Of a DNA stretch of 64,000 nucleotides, positions 18,239 through 27,018 are shown one piece after another. The position numbers and the translations under genes are program-made. The notes beneath the pieces are model-generated. The model was not told the origin of the DNA. It was given only the letters and a program-made list of their open reading frames with translations, and made no database searches. Within the stretch, counting starts at the first letter, position 1, and each line of letters opens with the position of its first letter. The stretch is from Myxococcales bacterium (GTDB lineage Bacteria; Myxococcota_A; Polyangia; Palsa-1104; JAEUJZ01). The DNA lies in contig JAEUKB010000096.1 of NCBI GenBank assembly GCA_016794365.1, positions 1 to 64,000 of the forward strand, written 5' to 3'.

Positions 18239-18934
18239 ATGCTCGGCTCTCCCCTGCTGCTGTCGTTTGCGGTTGCGACGCTGGCGACGCTTTTGTCGCT
18301 GGCGGTGGGAGTCCTTGTGGCCAGCCTGCTGTTCTACATCGGTCAGGTTGGCAGCCTGTCGCAGCGGCCCGCAAGGGCGCGCCTTGTGGAGCTACTGGAT
18401 GCGCTGCTGTCGCTGCCGCTGGTGCTGCCACCGACCGTGCTCGGCTATTACTTGCTGACGCTGCTCGGTCGGCACAGTCCGCTCGGACGAGCCTTTGAAG
18501 TGGTGACGGGTTCGCCGCTGGCGTTTACCCCGACAGCAGCAGTGCTGGCTGCGATGGTATCGGCCCTGCCTGCGATTGCCCGCAGCACCCGCGCCGCGCT
18601 GTGCGAAGTCGATCCGCTCTACTTTCGTGCCGCTGCGTCGCTTGGGGCCAGTGCCGGACGCGCGCTGTGGACGGTCGGACTGCCCTTGTGTCGCAGACAG
18701 ATTGCGGCAGCGACCATGCTGGCCTTTGCACGAGCGCTCGGAGACTTTGGCGTCACGCTGATGGTGGCTGGCGACATTCCTGGCTACACGCAGACCGCTT
18801 CGCTGGCGGTCTATGACGCGGTCCAAGCGGGCCGAGAGCACGACGCGCTGTCGCTGATTGTGCCGCTGTCGCTGACTGCGCTCTGTCTTTTGTACGGCGT
18901 GGGCAGGCTGCAAGACGTGGAGCGGAAGCGATGA
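18239..18934 (+). CDS. modB: molybdate-type ABC transporter permease
   Basis: A 231-residue integral membrane protein with about five or six hydrophobic segments and the permease signature around ALCEVDPLYFRAAASLGASAGRALWTVGLPLC (EAA loop, about residues 120-150) that contacts the ATPase. It belongs to the ModB/CysT family and imports molybdate, or tungstate, together with ModC. Its stop codon overlaps the modC start by four bases (ATGA), a sign of translational coupling. No periplasmic binding protein gene (modA) is found next to it, so the binding protein must be encoded elsewhere or the substrate differs from molybdate (sulfate and tungstate systems are close relatives). Confidence 0.82.
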   Translation: MLGSPLLLSFAVATLATLLSLAVGVLVASLLFYIGQVGSLSQRPARARLVELLDALLSLPLVLPPTVLGYYLLTLLGRHSPLGRAFEVVTGSPLAFTPTAAVLAAMVSALPAIARSTRAALCEVDPLYFRAAASLGASAGRALWTVGLPLCRRQIAAATMLAFARALGDFGVTLMVAGDIPGYTQTASLAVYDAVQAGREHDALSLIVPLSLTALCLLYGVGRLQDVERKR

Positions 18935-19635
18935 GCGAGCCGCGTCCGACCTTGTTAGATGCCCAGCTCTCGGCATCGCCCGATGGCCTGTATCGCTTGG
19001 AAGTCTCGCTGCGCTTGCCAGCGGGCGTCACGGTGCTGATGGGTCCGTCCGGTTCCGGCAAGAGCACAACGCTCGACCTGTTGGCGGGACATCGGATCCC
19101 AGACGCTGGACAGATTGCGCTCGGGGATGAGGTGTTGCTTGCCAAACAGGCGGGACAGGCTCCGTCGGTGTTGGTTGCGCCCGAGCTGCGCCACATTGGC
19201 TACGTCATGCAGCAGCCGATGCTGTTTCCCCACCTGACGGTCGGTCAAAACCTGGCGTATGGCATTGCGCAGCTTCCCCAGGTTGCGCAGCGCGCACGCA
19301 TCGCGACGCTGGCCCAGGCACTTCAGCTTGAGTCGCTGCTATCGCGGAGGCCGAGTGAGCTATCAGGCGGGCAGCGTCAGCGCGTGGCCCTGGGACGAGC
19401 GCTCGCCATCCGGCCCAAGGCGCTGCTTTTGGATGAGCCGCTGTCGGCGGTGGACTTGGGTCAGCGCACCGAGCTGCTGATGCAGCTAAGGACGCTGCTC
19501 AGTGAGCTGCACATTCCGGTGCTGTACGTCACGCACAGTCAAGATGAGCAGCGCTTTTGGGATACCGACACGCTGACGATCCAGCCTCGATTGGATGCGC
19601 AGCACTGCGTGATCGTAGGGAAAGCGACTCGTTAG
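18931..19635 (+). CDS. modC: molybdate-type ABC transporter ATP-binding protein
   Basis: The 234-residue ATPase partner of the preceding permease. All nucleotide-binding motifs are visible: Walker A GPSGSGKST (about 34-42), Q-loop VMQQ, ABC signature LSGGQRQR (about 146-153), Walker B LLLDEPLSAVD and the switch His in VTHSQDE. The protein ends shortly after the ABC domain, so it lacks the C-terminal MOP (molybdate-binding regulatory) domain of the roughly 350-residue ModC proteins; uptake is therefore probably not regulated by trans-inhibition here. It starts inside the modB stop codon. The next plus-strand gene begins 118 bp later and is probably a separate transcription unit. Confidence 0.82.
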   Translation: MSEPRPTLLDAQLSASPDGLYRLEVSLRLPAGVTVLMGPSGSGKSTTLDLLAGHRIPDAGQIALGDEVLLAKQAGQAPSVLVAPELRHIGYVMQQPMLFPHLTVGQNLAYGIAQLPQVAQRARIATLAQALQLESLLSRRPSELSGGQRQRVALGRALAIRPKALLLDEPLSAVDLGQRTELLMQLRTLLSELHIPVLYVTHSQDEQRFWDTDTLTIQPRLDAQHCVIVGKATR

Positions 19636-19753
19636 CTCGTCAACAGCGCGCGCACAGCAGTTCCGATGTATGGCCCAGCCACCGAGTGCAATTGGAGATG
19701 CATTTTTCAATCGCCAAGTAATAATGTACTGCGAATTACTCTTGGAAATTGAA

Positions 19754-20365
19754 ATGCTCCCGATCAGCGAAAGCAAGAAGTCCACTGGCAAGCTCCCGAC
19801 GACCACCGCCCGGCCCGCTGAGCCGCCCAAGTCCAGCGAAAGCCTGGAGGCCGTGGACGCGCAGGGACACAGCAACATCGAAAAGATCCGGACCATCCTG
19901 TTTGGCAACCAGATGCGCGACTACGACTCGCGCTTTGCTCGACTGGAAGATCAGCTGGCCCAGCAGGTGACAGAGCTTCGCGAAGACTTCCGGCGTCGCA
20001 GCGATGCGCTGGAAGCGTTTGTCCGGCAAGAGCTGGACTCGCTGAGCGAGCGACTGGCGGGAGAGTACGAAGGCCGCGCCAGCTCGCTCAAAGACCTGAA
20101 CAAAGCGATGGATGAGCTGTCGGCGGGCATGGATCAGCGGACGCATCAGCTAGAAGAACAGCTCAGCAAGTCCGGTCGCGAGCTTCGTCAGCAAGTGCTC
20201 AGCCAAGGCAAGCAGCTTCGTGAAGAGCTTCAGCTTGGCATCACGGAGCTAAGCGGCATCGTGCAGCGAGAGCTTCAGCAGCTTCGTCACGGCAAGACGG
20301 ATCGCGCCGCACTGGCAGGCCTTCTGACCGAGCTTGCGGCACGTATCGGAACCGACGCGAAGTAA
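19754..20365 (+). CDS. coiled-coil protein of the GTPase/OmpA operon
   Basis: A 203-residue hydrophilic protein. After a short Pro/Thr-rich leader comes a conserved-looking block HSNIEKIRTILFGNQMRDYDSRF (about 37-59), then a nearly continuous coiled coil (about 60-175, heptads of Leu with Glu, Arg and Gln), then a short C-terminal helix. There is no signal peptide or membrane segment, so it is cytoplasmic. From memory, cyanobacterial OmpA/GTPase loci also contain proteins with a similar 'LFG...RF..LE..L' start, so it may be a fixed scaffold component of this module. I chose the ATG at 19754, where GGAAATTGAA precedes; the frame extends further upstream. A TAATAAT box lies near 19720. Confidence 0.65.
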   Translation: MLPISESKKSTGKLPTTTARPAEPPKSSESLEAVDAQGHSNIEKIRTILFGNQMRDYDSRFARLEDQLAQQVTELREDFRRRSDALEAFVRQELDSLSERLAGEYEGRASSLKDLNKAMDELSAGMDQRTHQLEEQLSKSGRELRQQVLSQGKQLREELQLGITELSGIVQRELQQLRHGKTDRAALAGLLTELAARIGTDAK

Positions 20366-20384
20366 CCGCTCGCGTCTTTGCGAC

Positions 20385-22193
20385 ATGACGGCAGCGTCCC
20401 GAGATCACGATCAGGAACGTCCTGCTGCGACCGCAAACACCTCATCCGGTGAACTCCAAGAGCTACGCTCTCTGCTGATTCAGCCCGAGCGCGATGACAT
20501 CGAAGCGCTCAAGCAGCAGCTTAGCTATCGACCGGAAGTCGATGCACGCAGCGTCGCCACCGTCTTGCCCGCTGCCGTCACGCTGGCTGCCGACAAGTCC
20601 GATCGACTCGGCCAAGCGATGGGACCGACCATCGAAAAGGCGCTGACGACTTCCGTCCGTCGCAATCCCGAAGTCATCACCGAAGCCATCTTTCCGATCA
20701 TTGGTGGCGCGATCTCACGCGCGGTGAAAGAGGCGCTGCTGCGGCTGATGCAGCAGACCTCGTATGCGCTGGATCACTCGTTTTCGCTGCGCGGCTGGAA
20801 GTGGCGCATTGAAGCGCTGGCCACCGGCAAGCCGTTTAGCGAAGTGGTGCTGCTGCACAGCTTGGTCTATCGCGTCGAGCAGGTGTTTCTGATCCATCCC
20901 GAAAGTGGTCTTCTGCTTCAGCATGTGATCGCGGATTCGCTGGCGGCGTCGCTCGAAGCGAACGCGCAAGATGCCGCGATGGTCACCAGCATGCTGACCG
21001 CGATTCAGGACTTTGTGCGGGACTCCTTTCGGGTGGAAAGCAAGGCTGCGCTCGACAGCATTGAAGTCGGAGACTTGACGGTCTGGATCGAGCGCGGTCC
21101 CCACGCGGTCCTGGCCGGAGTCATTCGTGGAGCGGCTCCGCTGTCGCTGCGCTCGGTGTTCCGAACCGCGCTGGAGCAGTGTCATCGCGATGCGCTCGAC
21201 ATCCTGAAGTCGTTTTCCGGGGATCCCGATGAGCTACAGCTTGTACGCCCGCACCTGGAATCGTGTCTGCAAGTGCATCAGCGCAAGGAAGAACGAAGCG
21301 CACTGATGACGTGGCTGGTACTGTCAGCGCTGGTGCTTGGGAGTGGCTATGCCCTGACGCGCAGCATGCTGATCCAACGACAGCAAGCAGCACGACTTCG
21401 CTACGCGATCACGCAGGTTCACAAGCAAAAAGGAATCGTCCTACTCGATGCGAGCGAGCAGAACGGACGGTTTTCCCTTCGGATCTTGCGCGATCCCGAT
21501 GCCATTGCAGAGCCCGAGCTGATCCGCGTCATGGGTCTTTCGCAGCCAGAGACTTCGCTTGTGACGATGCCTTATCTGACGATGGAGCCGAGCTTTGTGC
21601 TGCGACGGGCAGAGCGCGCACTGCGTCCGCCGCAAGGCGTCGTGCTGAGCTATCGCGCAGAAGATGGTGTGCTGATCTCCAACGGAATGGCGCTACCGGA
21701 CTGGATTTCTGATGCACAGCGCATCGGAACCGTCATTGCAGGCGTACAGAAGTATGAGTGTCTGACGCAGCCGATTCTGCGAACGCGCTCTCTGCTTTCG
21801 CTGCTGGCGGACAAAGCACGCAGAGTCGAAGCGATTGAGTTTACGTTCCGCGCAGGCAGCACCGAGCTACTTCCCGGTCAGGAGTCCAAGCTGGCTTCAG
21901 CGGTGGCCGAGATGAAGGAGCTGCTGCGAATGGCGGATCCCGATCGAAGTGGACTGCTCATCACGATTGAAGTGATTGCGTATACCGATCCAATTGGCAC
22001 GGTGGACTATAACCAAAAGCTTCGCGAGAGCCGCGCCAACGAGATGCGCCTGTGGCTGAGCAACGCAGGAGTGGATGCACGACACCTAAAGCCGGTGGTG
22101 ATTGGACCCGATAAGCTGGCTCGGATCGATCGCGCCGCATCGTTTCATGTCGTGATCCACGAGCCGAAAGACGGCACGAAAGACGCAAAATGA
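20385..22193 (+). CDS. inner-membrane-anchored OmpA-domain protein of the GTPase operon
   Basis: 602 residues with no N-terminal signal peptide. The first 300 residues are predicted to be cytoplasmic and include a repeated helical region around GPTIEKALTTSVRRNPEV and a sensor-like module around VEQVFLIHPESGLLLQHV and MVTSMLTAIQDFVRDSF (about 165-220). One transmembrane helix follows (about 305-326). The periplasmic part has a BON-like unit (ERALRPPQGVVLSYRAEDGVLISNGMA reads as two adjacent strands) and a C-terminal OmpA peptidoglycan-binding domain (about 485-595, DPIGTVDYNQKLRESRA). It thus links the cell wall to the cytoplasm. The GTPase start codon overlaps its stop (ATGA). The start at 20385 is 19 bp after the preceding gene. 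Confidence 0.78.
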   Translation: MTAASRDHDQERPAATANTSSGELQELRSLLIQPERDDIEALKQQLSYRPEVDARSVATVLPAAVTLAADKSDRLGQAMGPTIEKALTTSVRRNPEVITEAIFPIIGGAISRAVKEALLRLMQQTSYALDHSFSLRGWKWRIEALATGKPFSEVVLLHSLVYRVEQVFLIHPESGLLLQHVIADSLAASLEANAQDAAMVTSMLTAIQDFVRDSFRVESKAALDSIEVGDLTVWIERGPHAVLAGVIRGAAPLSLRSVFRTALEQCHRDALDILKSFSGDPDELQLVRPHLESCLQVHQRKEERSALMTWLVLSALVLGSGYALTRSMLIQRQQAARLRYAITQVHKQKGIVLLDASEQNGRFSLRILRDPDAIAEPELIRVMGLSQPETSLVTMPYLTMEPSFVLRRAERALRPPQGVVLSYRAEDGVLISNGMALPDWISDAQRIGTVIAGVQKYECLTQPILRTRSLLSLLADKARRVEAIEFTFRAGSTELLPGQESKLASAVAEMKELLRMADPDRSGLLITIEVIAYTDPIGTVDYNQKLRESRANEMRLWLSNAGVDARHLKPVVIGPDKLARIDRAASFHVVIHEPKDGTKDAK

Positions 22194-22696
22194 TCCAAAA
22201 AAAGATCTGCATGCTTGGCTCATTTGCCGTCGGAAAAACCAGCTTGGTTCGTCGCTTTGTCCAGAGCATGTTTACGGACAAATACCTGACCACGGTGGGG
22301 GTCAAGATCGACAAAAAACAGGTCGTGTGCGCAGGAACGGAAGTCTCTTTGCTGCTGTGGGATCTGTACGGAGAAGATGAATTTCAGCGGGTACAGACTA
22401 CGTATCTGCGAGGCTCTTCGGGAATCCTGTTGGTGGCCGATGGAACGCGCGCAGCGACGATAGAAAAAGCACGCGAGCTAAAGGACAGAGCGCATAGCAC
22501 GCTGGGTCCGATTCCGTATCTGCTCCTCATCAACAAGTGTGATCTCGCTTCGGAATGGGAAGTCAGTACAGAGCAGCTGCTACAGCTTGAGCAAGAAGGC
22601 TGGCAGATCCTACGTACCAGCGCCAAGAGCGGAGAAGGCGTCGAGCAAGCGTTCCTATCCATCACCAACCAGATGCTGGGAACGCGCAGTCCGTGA
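22190..22696 (+). CDS. Ras-like small GTPase (MglA/Rup-type)
   Basis: A 168-residue single-domain GTPase that is a plausible molecular switch in the cytoplasm. G motifs: G1 GSFAVGKTS (10-18), G2 Thr34/35 in YLTTVG, G3 WDLYGED (57-63), G4 NKCD (115-118), G5 SAK (144-146). In G3 the catalytic Gln of Ras (DxxGQ) is Glu62, so intrinsic GTP hydrolysis should be slow or depend on a partner. It lacks a lipidation motif. Start and stop codons overlap both neighbours (ATGA with the OmpA gene, GTGA with the cyclase gene), implying tightly coupled synthesis with both. It is nearly identical through G1 and G2 to the GTPase at 35470-35967. Confidence 0.87.
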   Translation: MIQKKICMLGSFAVGKTSLVRRFVQSMFTDKYLTTVGVKIDKKQVVCAGTEVSLLLWDLYGEDEFQRVQTTYLRGSSGILLVADGTRAATIEKARELKDRAHSTLGPIPYLLLINKCDLASEWEVSTEQLLQLEQEGWQILRTSAKSGEGVEQAFLSITNQMLGTRSP

Positions 22697-23733
22697 GCGA
22701 GCTACCCGAGAAGCTGACGCAGTACTTGATCGATGTCCTTTTTGCAGAAAGACATCCCGCGTTTTTGGAAGTGGATGCGTCGGGTCTAGTGGTTGCGTAT
22801 GGCGGAGCGCTCGCGCATCACGGACTGGATCAGCTGCAAGTCGGACAGCCCGTTGGGGATGCGCTTCCGTATCTTTTGGGACTGCTTCCGTGTCCTGAAG
22901 ATCGCGTGGTGTTATCGTCGGTACAGACCGAAGAAGGACGCTGCGTGGATGTTCACATCGTGCGCGATGTCGAGCCGGATACAAGCTGGGTGATTCTGTT
23001 TGATGCGCGCAGCGAGCACCTGCAAAAGCAAGCGTTTCAGCAAAAAGGAAACGAGCTAAGCCTGCGGAGCGAGAAGCAGTCACGGATGCTCAATGTTCAC
23101 TTGGGAAAGTCGGTGGCGCGACTGCTGATGGAAGAGAGCTGGCCGATTCGATCAAGCGGCGAGCGAAGACAAGCGACGATCCTGTTTTCAGACATTCGCG
23201 ACTTTACGCCGTTTAGTGAACGGAGCACTCCTGAAGCGGTCTTTGCGACGATCAATCAGTACATTCCTGCGATGCTCCATCCGATTCAGGCACACAGCGG
23301 AATCGTCGATAAGATTGCGGGCGATGCGGTGATGGCGGTGTTCGGAATCCTGGCCGCGATGGACGCAGCGCCACAGCTTGCAGTGGACACCGCAAAAGAG
23401 ATCCTGCGCAACGTGGATGCACTCAACAAAGAGCGCGCAAGCCAAGGACTGATCTGTCTGGAAGTCGGCATCGGAGTTGCCACAGGTCCGGTCGCAGTGG
23501 GACTGATTGGAACCAACGATCGACGCGGATTTTCGGCGCTCGGACACCATGTGAACTTTGCTTCGCGGCTACAAGGACAAGCGCGCCCGTCGGAAATCCT
23601 GCTGGATGAAGAGAGCCATCGCTTGCTATCGCAGCCGCGTGAGTGCTTTACAGAACGCATCCTGCATCTCAAAGGACTTGCAGCGCCGGTTCGTGCGTAC
23701 AGCCTGTTTCCGCTTCAGCACCGCGAGCACTAA
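22693..23733 (+). CDS. class III adenylate/guanylate cyclase
   Basis: 346 residues, no membrane segment. The N-terminal part (about 10-110) looks like a PAS-type sensor (DASGLVVAYGG, VILFDARSEH); a short helix leads to the catalytic domain (about 155-340). Metal-binding Asp are in LFSDIRDFT and the substrate loop in DKIAGDAVMAVFG; the transition-state Asn/Arg are in VNFASRLQ. The Lys of DKIAGD fits ATP recognition, but His occupies the position of the usual second specificity residue (GHHVN), so cAMP and cGMP cannot be told apart. The GTG start lies within the GTPase stop codon. Its product could be read by the cNMP-binding proteins at 2.5-6.2 kb, which is an inference. Confidence 0.85.
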   Translation: MSELPEKLTQYLIDVLFAERHPAFLEVDASGLVVAYGGALAHHGLDQLQVGQPVGDALPYLLGLLPCPEDRVVLSSVQTEEGRCVDVHIVRDVEPDTSWVILFDARSEHLQKQAFQQKGNELSLRSEKQSRMLNVHLGKSVARLLMEESWPIRSSGERRQATILFSDIRDFTPFSERSTPEAVFATINQYIPAMLHPIQAHSGIVDKIAGDAVMAVFGILAAMDAAPQLAVDTAKEILRNVDALNKERASQGLICLEVGIGVATGPVAVGLIGTNDRRGFSALGHHVNFASRLQGQARPSEILLDEESHRLLSQPRECFTERILHLKGLAAPVRAYSLFPLQHREH

Positions 23734-23751
23734 CGACGCACCGGGTTTGGG

Positions 23752-24258
23752 TTGACAGCGCGCTCGTCGAAAATCAAGCTGACGCCTGTGCTGATCCTGC
23801 TGATCCGTCATGGACTGACGGTGGAAGACCATCCCGCGCTGCCCGATGCGCAGCGTCACTTGAGCGCCAAAGGTCGCAAAGTAGCGCGTGCGGTGGCGCA
23901 GGTTCTGCGTGAGTCTGCGCGCGATCCTGATGCGATCTTGGTGAGTCCGCATGTGGGATCGATCCAGACCGCAGAGCTGTTTGCCGATCCGCTGGATTTC
24001 GTCGGAGAAGTCGAAGTCCTGCCTGCGCTGCGCAGCGGGGTTCCGCCCCACATTGCAGCCAAAGAGCTGGCGCTGCGCGGACCGCTTGTCGTTGTGGTTG
24101 CGCATGAGCCCACGCTGTCTGCACTGGGTGCGTTTCTGACTGCGCGTCCGGCGTTTCCTCCGCTGCGTCCCGCGCAAGTGAGCGCACTGCAAGATGGCCG
24201 ACCGCAGTGGTTCATTCATCCTGAAACGCTGGCGCAAGATCGACTGCTGATTGCCTAA
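23752..24258 (+). CDS. sixA: SixA-like histidine phosphatase
   Basis: A 168-residue small member of the histidine phosphatase superfamily. The catalytic RHG (His about 20) begins the domain after a short leader, followed by LSAKGRKVARAVA, SPHVGSIQTAEL (second Arg replaced in context by the HVGS/QTA pattern of SixA), and VVVVAHEPTL with the second catalytic His (about 113). SixA removes phosphate from phospho-His in histidine-containing relay proteins. Here it may act on a local phosphorelay, which is an inference. It begins 18 bp after the cyclase stop, probably at TTG 23752, and ends the operon. It converges on the kinase/substrate-binding fusion gene. Confidence 0.78.
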   Translation: MTARSSKIKLTPVLILLIRHGLTVEDHPALPDAQRHLSAKGRKVARAVAQVLRESARDPDAILVSPHVGSIQTAELFADPLDFVGEVEVLPALRSGVPPHIAAKELALRGPLVVVVAHEPTLSALGAFLTARPAFPPLRPAQVSALQDGRPQWFIHPETLAQDRLLIA

Positions 24259-24279
24259 CGAACGGATTCCTATGCGCCG

Positions 24280-26226
24280 TTAGCGACTGTGTCCGTGCGC
24301 TGGCTTGCGCGAGTTGGCCCAGTTGCGATCCCAGCGCGTATAGAGCGAGTCCAGAAACACATTCCACTCTGCGCGGGTTCGTGATCCAGGAAAAGGAATC
24401 GGTGGCAGTGTCTGCTGTCCCGTATCGATGACTTCAATCTGATTCTGCGCACCAAGTCGTCCCAGCTCGAACGTCTTCCAGGTGTGCTGGTTGCTTGGAT
24501 CGACGCGAACACGGACTCCGTGAATCTCGAACTCTTTGAGCTTGATCGACGAAAGGACTGCGCGCACATCGTCACTTCCGGCTCTGCGTATCGCTTCCGC
24601 CCACAAGTGAACGCCGTAGTACGACGCTTCCATCGTCTCGCTGACCATGCGATGCGATCCGTACTTGTTCTTGAAGCGCGCAACCATTCCTGACTCGTTG
24701 CCAAGCAGCACAAGCGGAAAGTGTGCGCGGGCTACGTAGTGTCCTGACAGATCCACAGAGGAAAGCTGCGCCATCTCTGCTTCTCCGACGGTAAAAGACA
24801 GTGTAGGAATGTCCTTTCGCAAGATCTCGGCATCGCGGAGCTGCTTTAAAAATGCCACGCTGGAGTCTCCCACCAGCGCATTGAGGATCAGGTTGGGTCG
24901 CAGCTTTTTGATGTGCCGGATGACCTGCGAAAACTCAAAATCACCGACAACAGAGAAGTAGGAATCGCTCAGCTTCCAGTCTTTGCGCTGGGCCAGCTCT
25001 GCTTCGATGAGCGCTTCAATCGCTCGCGGTCGCAGCCCATCTGTTCCGATCAAAAAAATGCGTCGAATGTCGCGCTGCTTGGCAAACCACTGAATCGCTG
25101 GGAGCACAAACTGATTCGCGGTGGCGCCGGTATAGACGATGTTTGGCGACTCCTCGAGTCCTTCATACGATGCGGGATAAAACAGCAGCCCACTGTGTTC
25201 TTCAAAGTAGGGCTTGATGGCCTTGCGACCACCGGAGCCAAAGCCGCCAAACACCGCAGCCACTTTGTCTTCGGTGAGCAGACGCTGGGCCGCACGCGCA
25301 AAGGCAGAGTCACTGGTTACTTCCGATTTTCCGTCGAGAACAATCGGCTCTACCATCCGTCCGAGCAGTCCGCCCGCTGCGTTGACTTCATCAATGGCCA
25401 GCAGCGTGGCATCGGCCAGCGGTCGCTCACTGACCGCCAGCGCACCCGACAAAGAGTGCAGCACACCGACTTTGATCGTCGCTTTTCCAATGAGAGCAGG
25501 CGCTTGTGCGTCCTGAAATCCAGCCTGCGGGCCAGTCTGCGGACTCTGACCCATCGCGCGCTCTGCCGAGACGGATGGACGACGATTCCGCAGCGCCAAA
25601 AAGCCCAGCGCGCCCATTCCCACCACACCCAGCGAGCTGCCTATCAGAAAGTTGCGCCGCGAAATCGAGATCTCGCGATATTCATTCGGAATGGACTCAG
25701 CCAGGGCGCGCTCCATCGTCCCCGGTCGAATGTCTGCGCCATCGAGCGTCGCACCTTGGGCGTGAATCGGTACGTCTCCAGACAGCCGAGGCTGCGGCAG
25801 CGCGCGCTCCATCTGAAAGATCGACTGCTGCCGACGATGAACGCTATCGAGCACGGCTTCCAATTCGGCCAGCATCTCGGCTGCGCTCTGATAGCGACGC
25901 TCGGGCTTTTTGCTCAGCGAGCGCTTGAGCACCCGAACACAGGCTTCAGGAATCTCTGGCACATATTCCCGAGGATCAATCGGTGAAGTCGTCCGCAGGT
26001 TGACCAGGATTTCCAAGATGCTCGATCCCGAAAACGGAGGCCGTCCCGTCAGCAGCGCATAATACGACGCACCCAGCGAGTACAGATCACTGCGGACATC
26101 CACATCATCGCTGCTCATGCTCTGCTCGGGACTCATGTACAGCGGCGTCCCGACGAGCTGTCCAGATGCCGTCAGCTCTGGATCGTCTTGCAGCGTCTTG
26201 ACAATCCCAAAGTCCGTCAGCTTCAC
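24280..26226 (-). CDS. Ser/Thr kinase / UrtA-type substrate-binding fusion, lacking its N-terminal kinase part
   Basis: The 648-residue frame starts (GTG, 26226) at VKLTDFGIVK, the activation-segment DFG, so the kinase N-lobe and catalytic loop are absent. Kinase homology continues upstream only to PDNILF (26262); before that the frame reads unrelated sequence, including QRSH where HRDxK should be, with no further start codon before a stop at 26437-26439. The rest is intact: YMSPEQ, DLYSLGASYYALLTGRPPF, a linker, a twin-Arg hydrophobic segment SRRNFLIGSSLGVVGMGALG (about 195-214), and a periplasmic urea/amide (UrtA/FmdD) binding domain (about 250-620). As it stands it cannot be an active kinase. 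A matching 5' kinase half lies at 42760-43324. Confidence 0.75.
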   Translation of the reverse strand: MKLTDFGIVKTLQDDPELTASGQLVGTPLYMSPEQSMSSDDVDVRSDLYSLGASYYALLTGRPPFSGSSILEILVNLRTTSPIDPREYVPEIPEACVRVLKRSLSKKPERRYQSAAEMLAELEAVLDSVHRRQQSIFQMERALPQPRLSGDVPIHAQGATLDGADIRPGTMERALAESIPNEYREISISRRNFLIGSSLGVVGMGALGFLALRNRRPSVSAERAMGQSPQTGPQAGFQDAQAPALIGKATIKVGVLHSLSGALAVSERPLADATLLAIDEVNAAGGLLGRMVEPIVLDGKSEVTSDSAFARAAQRLLTEDKVAAVFGGFGSGGRKAIKPYFEEHSGLLFYPASYEGLEESPNIVYTGATANQFVLPAIQWFAKQRDIRRIFLIGTDGLRPRAIEALIEAELAQRKDWKLSDSYFSVVGDFEFSQVIRHIKKLRPNLILNALVGDSSVAFLKQLRDAEILRKDIPTLSFTVGEAEMAQLSSVDLSGHYVARAHFPLVLLGNESGMVARFKNKYGSHRMVSETMEASYYGVHLWAEAIRRAGSDDVRAVLSSIKLKEFEIHGVRVRVDPSNQHTWKTFELGRLGAQNQIEVIDTGQQTLPPIPFPGSRTRAEWNVFLDSLYTRWDRNWANSRKPAHGHSR

Positions 26227-26433
26227 CGCCCCTGCGGACGTAAACAGGATGTTGTCAGGCTGATGGCTGCGCTGCGTGAAGGCTCGTCGGACATCGACCC
26301 CGTGAAGCGCGGCGATGGAAGCCGAAGGGAAGTCCGCAAGCGGCTCCGGTGTGGGCCATGCATCGGCGAAGTCGCGTACGATGGCAGAAGCGAAGTGCGT
26401 TCGCGGTAGGACACAAGAGGAGATCCCAAAAAG

Positions 26434-26955
26434 ATGCTACTGCTGCTGTTAGGAATCGCGGTGCTGGTGGTCGGTTACGGAGCCTGGACCTGGGTGACGG
26501 ATCTCGGCATGGGTCGGAACCAGCCGTGGCAGCCGCCCAATCCCGAAGCCGTACACAGTGCGCTGTTACGACTACAGCAGAGTGATGAGACGCTCCTGAC
26601 GCTGAGCGTGACCTATCACGATCTGCATGGCTTTCACGGCGGGCTGATCCTGACCGTTCACGGCGACGGACGAGTGAGTCAAGAAGCGGTGCGTGTGAAA
26701 GTCGGGCCGCTCAAAGAGCGAGTGGCCAAAGAAGACCTGCGACGGCTGGTGGACTTGCTGATCGAGCTGTCCGCCTGGCAGCAGCTCATTCCCGACGCGA
26801 CGCCGATTCCCGATGAGAGCCGCGCAAGCGTCCGCATCTCGCTGGAAGGACATCTGTCCGTGATTTGGGAGCGCTATAACGACCTGGCGGCGGGACAGCG
26901 AATCATTCGCATTCGTGAGCTGCTCAAGCAGATAGCCTGGCAGTCCGCGCCGTAA
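26434..26955 (+). CDS. hypothetical protein with N-terminal membrane anchor
   Basis: 173 residues with a hydrophobic N-terminus (MLLLLLGIAVLVVGYGAWTW, residues 1-20) that serves as a signal anchor, and a soluble remainder containing LTVHGDGRVSQEAVRVKVGPL and a helical region RLVDLLIELSAWQQLIPDATPIPDES. Its strand pattern (DGRV, followed by a threshold-like helix) resembles small proteins of unknown function seen next to envelope genes. AGAGGAG lies 12 bases before the ATG. It starts about 170 bp from the break point of the kinase fusion gene on the other strand, so its promoter region is where the missing kinase sequence would be expected. Confidence 0.6.
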   Translation: MLLLLLGIAVLVVGYGAWTWVTDLGMGRNQPWQPPNPEAVHSALLRLQQSDETLLTLSVTYHDLHGFHGGLILTVHGDGRVSQEAVRVKVGPLKERVAKEDLRRLVDLLIELSAWQQLIPDATPIPDESRASVRISLEGHLSVIWERYNDLAAGQRIIRIRELLKQIAWQSAP

Positions 26956-27018
26956 ACAGACCGTTCGATCTGGATACGGCGCTGGGTATGGATCAACAAA
27001 CAGCGCAAGGTTCAGACA

